DNA of 62,956 nt from Spirochaetaceae bacterium (GTDB lineage: Bacteria > Spirochaetota > Spirochaetia > Treponematales > Breznakiellaceae): assembly GCA_031282145.1 (NCBI GenBank), contig JAITEG010000216.1, positions 1 through 62,956 on the forward strand, read 5' to 3'. Below, piece after piece: positions 56,437-62,956 of the stretch (the stretch's first letter is position 1; the number at the start of each line of letters is the position of its first letter). The translations under genes were made by a program, and so were the position numbers. Under the pieces are notes generated by a model. The model saw nothing but the letters and a program-made list of their open reading frames with translations. It ran no database searches and was not told where the DNA came from.

Positions 56437-58067
56437 ACCCCTATTCCTTTGTATTGGTAGATGACGAGCCGGAAATTCGGGAAGGTATCCGGGATACCAT
56501 CCCCTGGGAAGAGCTGGGCTTCTCTTTTGCCGGTGCTTGTGCCAATGGTTTTGAGGCCCTGGAATTAGCCGAACGGATCCGGCCCGATGTGGTGATGACC
56601 GATATCAATATGCCGTTTATGGACGGTCTTACCCTGGCGGACCGGTTGCTTTCGGCTTTACCCGATACCAAGGTCCTCATCATTTCCGGGTATGATGATT
56701 TTGAATATGCCCGAAAGGCCCTGCGGCTTCAGGTCTACGATTATATCGTAAAGCCTATCACCCCCGGGGAATTCAAAGCCGCCCTGCTCAAACTCAAACA
56801 GACCCTGGATGAGGAACAAGAAAACCGGCAGGATCTGGAGCATATCAAAAAACAGCTTGCCGAAAGTATCCCCCTCCTTCGAGAACGGTTTTTGACTCGC
56901 CTCATCGAAGGGAAACTGGACCGGAGCAGCCTCCCGGAACGGTTTGCCTATTTTGATCTGCCCCTTCCCCCGGAAGGGGCGGCCTATCAGTGCCTGGTCC
57001 TGGATTTTATCCGCCGCCGGAAGGGGGAGGATTTTCATATTGATCTCATTACCGGGCGGAATATCCTGGAGAGTTTTATTGGTTCCTTTGGACAGGGACT
57101 CCTCTTTCAGGACGGGGCGGACCGGCTGGTGATCCTCCTCTGGGGGAAAGATCGGGCCGGCCTGTACCGGGAAGGGCTAAAAAGCGCCGAATTTCTGTGG
57201 CATAAGCTCCAATCCCAGCGGCTTACCGGCATCGCCGTCGGGGTAGGGGAGGTGGTAGAGACCTTGGAAGCCCTGGAGGCCTCCTACCATACCGCCGCCG
57301 AGGCCCTGGCCTGGGGTTTACTCCGGGAGAAGATCGGCCTTACCACCTACCGGGAGGTGATGGGGAAAACCGAATCCCCCGGGGGGAGGGGTAGTCCCGG
57401 CTGGGGCAAGGAAATCGTGTCGGCTCTCAAAATCGGCGCCGGGGAGGAAGCCCGCCGGTATATTCAGGCCATGACGGATTATTTTAAAAACGCCCCCCTT
57501 ACCATAGATGAATACCATATAAAACTGCGCCTAGTTTTAGCCGCCCTATTACAGGGCCTGGAGGATATGGAAATTCCCCAAATGGAAATTTTTCCTCCCG
57601 CTTCGGATCCCTTTGCGGATATCAAGGAGCTTAAAAACCTGGATGAGGTCCGGAACTGGTTTTTCTTCCTGGTGGATACTATCGGTTCCTATACCAAGAC
57701 CCGGCAGGAAAATTTTGCCCTGGTTAAGGCCCGGGAGGCCCTGGACTATTTGGAGACCCATTACGATGATCCCACCCTTTCTCTCCAGGGGCTTTGTAAA
57801 AAACTCGACATCAGTACCAGTTACTTCAGCGCCATTTTCAAAAAACACCATGATAAGACCTTTGTGGAGGAACTGACCAATATCAGAATCCGTAAGGCCA
57901 AAGAATTGCTGCGAACCACGGATCTGATGACCTACGAGATTGCCGATAAGATAGGCTACCGGGACGCCCATTATTTTTCCTTGAGTTTCAGGAAATACAC
58001 CGGGCTTACCACCACGGAATACCGGAATATCCATATTCCTTCCAGGGCGACCCATGTCCGGCCGTGA
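56433..58067 (+). CDS. AraC-type response regulator (YesN-like)
   Basis: The 544-residue protein has a receiver domain with phospho-acceptor Asp57 (MTDINMPFMDG) and conserved Lys in IVKPIT, a middle region of about 280 residues, and a C-terminal AraC HTH pair (about 435-530: LCKKLDISTSYFSAIFKKHH, IADKIGYRDAHYFSLSFRKY). TTG 56433 is the only in-frame start that keeps MNPYSFVLVDDE; it shares four bases with the panB stop, so coupling to panB is likely. Partner: the YesM-type kinase next. Confidence 0.9.
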   Translation: MNPYSFVLVDDEPEIREGIRDTIPWEELGFSFAGACANGFEALELAERIRPDVVMTDINMPFMDGLTLADRLLSALPDTKVLIISGYDDFEYARKALRLQVYDYIVKPITPGEFKAALLKLKQTLDEEQENRQDLEHIKKQLAESIPLLRERFLTRLIEGKLDRSSLPERFAYFDLPLPPEGAAYQCLVLDFIRRRKGEDFHIDLITGRNILESFIGSFGQGLLFQDGADRLVILLWGKDRAGLYREGLKSAEFLWHKLQSQRLTGIAVGVGEVVETLEALEASYHTAAEALAWGLLREKIGLTTYREVMGKTESPGGRGSPGWGKEIVSALKIGAGEEARRYIQAMTDYFKNAPLTIDEYHIKLRLVLAALLQGLEDMEIPQMEIFPPASDPFADIKELKNLDEVRNWFFFLVDTIGSYTKTRQENFALVKAREALDYLETHYDDPTLSLQGLCKKLDISTSYFSAIFKKHHDKTFVEELTNIRIRKAKELLRTTDLMTYEIADKIGYRDAHYFSLSFRKYTGLTTTEYRNIHIPSRATHVRP

Positions 58068-59934
58068 GCAGGAGCCCCTCCGGGCCAAGCCGAGGTTCCA
58101 AAGCATCCAGGTTACCATCGCCCTGGCCTTTACCCTCCTCTTAGTGACCGTCATCGTGGGGGCCATCCTTATCGCATTCCGGGAAACCGAAGAGACCGTC
58201 AGGATCGCCTCCCGGCGTTACACTCAGCAGCTGGTCCATCAAATCACCAACAACATCGAATTTTATATCGATTATATGGATTCGATCTCCACCTTTGTGG
58301 AGGCCAACAGCAGTGTTCGAAACTATCTGGAGGGGGCTTCCCAGACCGAGCGGGAGGAGGCCGCGGAAGCGGTCCGGTCGGTCCTTACGGTGATGACCAC
58401 TACCCGGAATGATATATCCCTGATCGGCGTATTCAGTTACCAGGGAGGATTTGTTACCCAAGACCGGGACAATTCCCTGAATCCCTTCGCGGATCCCTCG
58501 AAACAGTCCTGGTACACCGCGGCCCAAAATGCCCGGGGATTTTCGGTGGTCTCCTCTTCCCACGTACAGAACATCATCAGAGGCCAGTATCGCTGGGTCA
58601 TTTCCCTTTCCCGGGAGATCATCGATGAGGAAACCGGCCGGAGCTTGGGAATACTCCTGGTGGATCTCAACTTCCGGATCATCGACCGGATATGTAGTTC
58701 CATCCAACTGGGAGAACGGGGATACATCTTTGTGGTGGACCGCCGGGGAGACATAGTCTATCACCCCCAGCAGCAGCTTCTCTACGGGGGCCTTAAAACA
58801 GAAAATATCCACCGGATTACGGCCGAGACCACCGGTTATTTTTCCGGGGACGATGAGGACCGGGATAAATTTTACAGTGTGGAAACCATGCGTTCCACGG
58901 GCTGGAAAGTGGTAGGGGTAAATTACCGGAGTGAATTTGTGGAAAACCGCAACGCCATCCAGCGGAGTTATACCTTCTGGGGTCTTTTCTTTTTAATTGC
59001 CTCTATGGCCATTTCCCTGTTCATCTCCCAGCGTATATCCAAACCCATCAAAGAACTCCGCCGGTCCATGCAGGCGGTGGAACAGGGGAACTTCGATATC
59101 CTCGTGGATATCCATTCCTCCAATGAAATTGGGGAATTGGGAAAGGACTTCAACATCATGGTAGGAGAGATCAAAGAACTCCTCCGGCGGGTTACCCTGG
59201 AACAAGAGCAGAAGCGGAAAAGCGAACTCAAGGCCCTGCAGATGCAGATCAACCCCCACTTTCTTTACAACACCCTGGACTCGGTGATCTGGATGGCCGA
59301 AGGGGGTAAACAGAAGGAGGTAATTGCCATGAGTTCCGCCCTGGCCCGGCTCTTCCGCCTTTCCATCAGCAAGGGCAAGGAGATAATCGATGTCGCCTCC
59401 GAGATTGAGCATGTCAAAAATTACCTGACCATCCAGAAGATCCGCTACAAGGATCGGCTGGATTACCGGATCGAGGTTGAGGAGGAGATCAGATCTTTTC
59501 AGATAGTCAAGATCATCCTCCAGCCCCTGGTGGAAAACGCCATATACCATGGGATAAAAAACAATTCCGTTGCGGGAACCGTGGTTATTTCCGGCCGCCG
59601 TACCCCAACGGGTATGGAACTGGCGGTCCGGGACGACGGGATCGGGATGAACCCCGCGTCTTTGGAAAAACTCCGCCGCAGGCTCCTCAGCCCTCGGGAC
59701 CGGAACTGGCGGAAAGAGTACGGCGCCCCCACCGCCGCAGTCCCCTCCGAAGATATGCAGGAAGCCGAAACAGAGGGGGATGTTCCCGGCAGCGGCGTCG
59801 GGGTCCGCAATGTAGATGAGCGGATAAAACTCTACTTCGGGCCGGATTACGGCCTTGAATTTGAAAGCCGGGAGGATGAGGGAACCACGGTGTTCATCCA
59901 CCTTCCGGCAATAAAAAAGGACTTTGACCTATGA
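58054..59934 (+). CDS. Membrane sensor histidine kinase (YesM-like)
   Basis: The 626-residue kinase has helix 1 (about 22-44), a large extracellular or periplasmic cache-like sensor (about 45-300), helix 2 (about 306-325), a HAMP domain (326-380), and a His_kinase domain with phospho-acceptor His in LQMQINPHFLYNTLDS (about 400). The ATPase region has LVENAIYHGIKN and DDGIGMN. It would phosphorylate the YesN-like regulator. It starts within the last codons of the regulator gene and overlaps the next gene by 4 bases. Confidence 0.92.
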   Translation: MSGREQEPLRAKPRFQSIQVTIALAFTLLLVTVIVGAILIAFRETEETVRIASRRYTQQLVHQITNNIEFYIDYMDSISTFVEANSSVRNYLEGASQTEREEAAEAVRSVLTVMTTTRNDISLIGVFSYQGGFVTQDRDNSLNPFADPSKQSWYTAAQNARGFSVVSSSHVQNIIRGQYRWVISLSREIIDEETGRSLGILLVDLNFRIIDRICSSIQLGERGYIFVVDRRGDIVYHPQQQLLYGGLKTENIHRITAETTGYFSGDDEDRDKFYSVETMRSTGWKVVGVNYRSEFVENRNAIQRSYTFWGLFFLIASMAISLFISQRISKPIKELRRSMQAVEQGNFDILVDIHSSNEIGELGKDFNIMVGEIKELLRRVTLEQEQKRKSELKALQMQINPHFLYNTLDSVIWMAEGGKQKEVIAMSSALARLFRLSISKGKEIIDVASEIEHVKNYLTIQKIRYKDRLDYRIEVEEEIRSFQIVKIILQPLVENAIYHGIKNNSVAGTVVISGRRTPTGMELAVRDDGIGMNPASLEKLRRRLLSPRDRNWRKEYGAPTAAVPSEDMQEAETEGDVPGSGVGVRNVDERIKLYFGPDYGLEFESREDEGTTVFIHLPAIKKDFDL

Positions 59935-60959
59935 ACGAGGAAAACAGGCGTATCCTTGTGGGGAACCGAACCCCCAAGGGCTTTGGCGGTCTTATTCCGG
60001 TCCTCCTCACCCTGATATTCCTTGGGGGAAGTTTTTTTGTCATTTTTTTCCTTATCCGGAATCCCCCCCAGCAGGAGATCCGGGTTACCGCGGTGATAAA
60101 GGCCATTGCCAATGATTCGGAATTTTGGGAGGTAATTAAAACCGGTATGCGGGCCGGGGCGGATGAATTCGGCCTCGACTTGGATATTCAGGGACCCTGG
60201 GCGGAGAGCGATGTGGAGGGCCAGATCCGGATTGTCAAGAATATCCTCGAAGACAGGCCCCCCACGGTCCTGATCCTGGCGGCGGCGGACTATACCCGGC
60301 TGGCACCTCTGGTGGAAGTGGCCGTGGCCGCAGGGGTCAAGGTGATAGCCATGGATTCCGGGGTGGACAGCCCCCTGCCCCGTACCTTTGTGGCTACCGA
60401 TAATGTGGAAGGAGGGCAAAAAGTCGCCGCAGAAATGATCCGCATCCTTGAACCCGGCCGGAAGCTGGCGATCATCAGCCATGTCCGGGGTACAACCACC
60501 GCTATAGACAGGGAACGGGGGGTCCGGGGGGTTTTGGAAAAAGACGGCCGTTATCCGATCCTGGGCACCTGGTTTACCGATAATTTCGCGGATCGGGCCT
60601 ATACCATCACCGCCGAGATCCTCCGGGAACACCCTGACCTCGGGGGTATTCTAACGATGAACGAGATCTCCACCATAGGCGCGGCCCAAGCTCTGTTGGA
60701 CTCAGGGGCCGCTGGGAAGATCCGGCTGGTGGGTTTTGATAACCCCCTGGGGAGGATCAACCTGATTGAGGAAGGGATCATCGCCGCGGTGGTCATACAA
60801 AAACCCTTCAATATGGGTTACCTCGCGGTCCGGGCCGCCCGGGACGCTGCGGAAAACCGCGACCTGCCCCCCTTTATCGATACCGGCTCGGTACTTATAC
60901 GTCTGGAAAACCTCTACGAACCGGAGAACCAAAAGCTGCTTTTCCCCTTTGTGGAATGA
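59931..60959 (+). CDS. Membrane-anchored sugar-binding-type protein
   Basis: The 342-residue protein has a single N-terminal helix (about 19-43) and then a periplasmic-binding fold of the LacI/ribose-binding type: AVIKAIANDSEFWEVIKTGMRAGADEFGLD, VIAMDSGVDS and LVGFDNP. The helix is not followed by a lipobox, so it appears to be anchored rather than cleaved. It is translationally coupled to the kinase, but no ABC permease or ATPase follows. It may present a ligand to the kinase sensor rather than feed a transporter. Ligand unknown. Confidence 0.82.
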   Translation: MNEENRRILVGNRTPKGFGGLIPVLLTLIFLGGSFFVIFFLIRNPPQQEIRVTAVIKAIANDSEFWEVIKTGMRAGADEFGLDLDIQGPWAESDVEGQIRIVKNILEDRPPTVLILAAADYTRLAPLVEVAVAAGVKVIAMDSGVDSPLPRTFVATDNVEGGQKVAAEMIRILEPGRKLAIISHVRGTTTAIDRERGVRGVLEKDGRYPILGTWFTDNFADRAYTITAEILREHPDLGGILTMNEISTIGAAQALLDSGAAGKIRLVGFDNPLGRINLIEEGIIAAVVIQKPFNMGYLAVRAARDAAENRDLPPFIDTGSVLIRLENLYEPENQKLLFPFVE

Positions 60960-61034
60960 GACGCCGCAAAAGCCGCATCCAAAAAGTCACAATCGGCAAC
61001 CACAAAGCCATTTTTAAGAGTGTACTATTATCGA

Positions 61035-61109
61035 TTTCAATTTACACTTTTTAATCTATAATTTAGGGTTAAACAACCACCGCCTAAGGCTGTGGTTGTT
61101 TAACCCTAA
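61035..61109 (+). promoter_or_regulatory. Promoter followed by a perfect 18-bp inverted repeat
   Basis: TTTCAA (61035-61040) and TATAAT (61057-61062) are 16 bases apart. From 61063 a perfect inverted repeat begins: TTAGGGTTAAACAACCAC (61063-61080) and its exact complement (61092-61109), with an 11-base loop that itself can pair GCC/GGC. The ATG of the AraC gene lies 46 bases on. The position just after the -10 suggests operator control or a stable 5' leader hairpin. No T-run follows, so terminator function for the upstream gene is less likely. Confidence 0.65.
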
Positions 61110-61155
61110 TTGGTGAGGGGATGTTTTTAGAAATAATGGACCTGGAAATGATTAC

Positions 61156-61911
61156 ATGATCAGTAAACTCATTGTCGATGAATTGGGGTATGGGTATATT
61201 GTTTGTCCCAGAAAATGGGGAATGAAGGATGAAATTGCTTCGTTTCACCGATTCTATTATGTTTTGGGCGGTAATGCCCATTATCTGAGCGCAACCCAGG
61301 ACATTGATCTTTTGGCTGGTAATCTTTATATACTTCCGACTTTTTTACCCTATACGTTATGGCATGATCCCGATGATCCCTTGGAAGTTATTTATTTTCA
61401 TATCGAGATCGCGCCGGATATCACCGACGATTTATTGCAGATCCCCATCAATCAAAACACCCTCGAAATATCCCTGCTCCATACTATGCGGCATTTTAGC
61501 GATATTGGGGATGTTCAAAATTTGGATGAACTTTGCGGAATACTGGTCAGGTATATAGCGACCGCATATTGTCCGACCATAGTATATGACTCTCGTCTGG
61601 TAAAGGTAATACGTTATATTACCCAGCATATAATGGAACATATTACGGTTGAAGATATGGCAAATACGGCCTGTATGGAACGGGCGTATTTTACCCGGTT
61701 ATTTAAAAAACATTACAAGCTCTCTCCCATGAAATATGTAACCCAGAAAAGAATGTCGATAGCGGCAAAAGAATTATTGTCCGGTGCTATTATAGAGGAC
61801 GTATCCCAAATGATCGCTTATGAGGATGAAAAGGCCTTTGCCCGGGCTTTTAAAAGAGTGTATGGCTGTTCCCCTTCGGGATACTGTAAAAGTCATAACA
61901 GGCAACCGTAA
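61156..61911 (+). CDS. AraC-family transcription regulator
   Basis: The 251-residue protein has an N-terminal cupin-like ligand domain (about 1-130: NLYILPTFLPYTLWHDPDDPLEVIYFHIEI) and a C-terminal AraC HTH pair (about 155-248: VEDMANTACMERAYFTRLFKKHY, VSQMIAYEDEKAFARAFKRVYG). Members usually sense a sugar or related small molecule. It is AT-richer than its left neighbours. It stands directly upstream of the glycyl radical enzyme gene in the same direction, so regulation of that gene is the simplest guess. Confidence 0.88.
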   Translation: MISKLIVDELGYGYIVCPRKWGMKDEIASFHRFYYVLGGNAHYLSATQDIDLLAGNLYILPTFLPYTLWHDPDDPLEVIYFHIEIAPDITDDLLQIPINQNTLEISLLHTMRHFSDIGDVQNLDELCGILVRYIATAYCPTIVYDSRLVKVIRYITQHIMEHITVEDMANTACMERAYFTRLFKKHYKLSPMKYVTQKRMSIAAKELLSGAIIEDVSQMIAYEDEKAFARAFKRVYGCSPSGYCKSHNRQP

Positions 61912-62009
61912 AGATATATTTGGACCTGTACAAAAACAGGGGCAATTTATATTTTATACAGTATTTGCGGGAATTTAAGAGTTATCCTAATTAATACGGG
62001 AGGAATATT

Positions 62010-62956
62010 ATGGCAGTAAAACTTGAACCGTCACAGCGGATTGTCCGGCTTACGAAGCGGAGCGTTGATTTAGCCACCTCGGGGCGGAGAAACCTTTACG
62101 CGGATAACGCGGAATTTCTGGTGTACCACTGGTCGGGCCATTCCGCCGCTTTTTCACCCGCCACCGGCGAAATGGCGGTCAGCGCATCCCAGCGGATAAA
62201 TATCGGGGACCACAATTGCCGGGTTGATGTAGGAGGAGCTTTTCCCTTTGCGGCCCAAATGCCCTCAAAGCTTGAAGGGTTTGAATACAGCGCCCTGAAT
62301 TGGGCAAAGGATTACGCCTTCTTTTTGGATCACAGCCCGGCGGAGGTGTACCCCGATGAAACCATTGTCGGTGAATTTCACTGGCAGCTGGACGAAGCGA
62401 GGCTGTACAAGTATCCGGATATCGTATATGAACTGGGCGAGAAGTTGCGTCATGTGGGGGCCGGCGGTATGAGTTTAGCCCATACCTGTCCGGATCTTTC
62501 CATCGGGCTTGAACTTGGCTGGACAGGGCTTCTTGAGAAGGTCCGGAAAAGCAGGGAGACCCATGCCGGATACGGCGCGAAACGGCGGGCGGATTATCTT
62601 TCCGCCCAGGAACTGGTGGTGGGGGCAATTATCCGTTTTATCGCCCGGCACGCGGAAAAAGCCCTGGATCTGGCCCGGAACGAAGAGGACCCGGAACGCA
62701 GGTCCCGGTTTGAACGGGTGGCGGCCAATTGTAAGGCCCTCAGTGAAGGCGCGCCTCAAACTTTTGAACAGGCGGTGCAGTGGATCTATTTTTTCCAGGT
62801 AGTGGAACGCCTTAACGGGCACGGGAACGGCTATGGTAGGCTCGATCTCCTTTTAAATGATTTTTACCGCCGGGACACCGAAAAGGGAATCCTTTCCAGG
62901 ACCGAAGCCAGGGAATTAATCGCCGAAATGTACCTTAAATACGGCGGTAATTATTT
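62010..62956 (+). CDS. Glycyl radical enzyme (pyruvate formate-lyase family), 5' part
   Basis: From ATG 62010 (after GGGAGGAAT) the frame stays open to the window end, giving 315 residues of a longer protein. It resembles the N-terminal PFL domain: ERVAANCKALSEGAPQTFEQAVQWIYFFQVVER followed by GRLDLLLNDFYRRD. The active-site cysteine pair and the glycyl radical loop lie beyond the end. The start is divergent from classical PflB, so it may be a choline, glycerol or other diol or amine-specific enzyme; the substrate cannot be told. The neighbouring AraC gene probably controls it. Partial at 3' end. Confidence 0.8.
   Translation, partial: MAVKLEPSQRIVRLTKRSVDLATSGRRNLYADNAEFLVYHWSGHSAAFSPATGEMAVSASQRINIGDHNCRVDVGGAFPFAAQMPSKLEGFEYSALNWAKDYAFFLDHSPAEVYPDETIVGEFHWQLDEARLYKYPDIVYELGEKLRHVGAGGMSLAHTCPDLSIGLELGWTGLLEKVRKSRETHAGYGAKRRADYLSAQELVVGAIIRFIARHAEKALDLARNEEDPERRSRFERVAANCKALSEGAPQTFEQAVQWIYFFQVVERLNGHGNGYGRLDLLLNDFYRRDTEKGILSRTEARELIAEMYLKYGGNY

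Noticed and set aside
61063-61109. Rho-independent terminator for the sugar-binding-type gene
   Set aside because: The stem is perfect but no T-run follows, and a promoter-like sequence lies immediately upstream of it.

Overview
The window looks like chromosomal DNA of a treponeme (Spirochaetota), probably one of the larger-genome, moderate-GC species such as the termite-gut or other gut lineages rather than T. pallidum itself. The strongest evidence is a cytoplasmic filament protein gene (cfpA) at 13.4-15.5 kb, beside a divergent pair resembling the T. pallidum Tp0750 (vWFA) and Tp0751 (pallilysin) proteins and followed by a pyruvate phosphate dikinase gene. Outer-membrane barrel and lipoprotein genes, an AtoS/AtoC-type sigma-54 two-component pair and SpoVG fit the same assignment. 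The species is an inference; no 16S gene is present.

Region 1 (1-3.1 kb) is accessory DNA. It holds a small lipoprotein made of four CxxCxGxG (DnaJ-type zinc) motifs and a second, broken copy exactly 627 bp away. Between them lies a long imperfect palindrome with GCATAAC/GTTATGC ends that resembles an integron attC site. An IS4-group insertion sequence truncates the second copy. An IS3-type remnant and a divergent XRE-regulator/small-gene pair around a palindromic operator follow.

Region 2 (3.1-11 kb): a leftward run (outer-membrane barrel, lipoprotein, RarA with an extra C-terminal half, SGNH hydrolase) and a rightward run (small membrane protein, MiaB, LapA-like protein, SPOR protein). Region 3 (11-25.8 kb): pallilysin/vWFA pair, cfpA, an HPr-like protein, PPDK, a leftward pta-TPR operon, then bactofilin, a TPR protein and MtaB. 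Region 4 (25.9-47 kb) is housekeeping: tRNA-Lys, MurG, CvpA, DNA polymerase III delta prime, AtoS/AtoC, an Hyi-like isomerase, L21-Prp-L27-Obg, a NadD-YqeK fusion, LCP, RsfS, IspE, SpoVG, tRNA-Gln, L25, TilS, FtsH, and two envelope proteins including an HtrA-like lipoprotein protease.

Region 5 (47-63 kb) is metabolic and sensory. A branched-chain-amino-acid-type ABC transporter operon diverges from a cluster of S58 peptidase, PanE, amidohydrolase and PanB, which runs without a gap into a YesN/YesM two-component system and a membrane-anchored sugar-binding-type protein. A strong perfect inverted repeat sits at the promoter of an AraC regulator, which is followed by a glycyl radical enzyme gene cut by the window end. 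Promoters and starts were read by eye; no database search or folding program was used.
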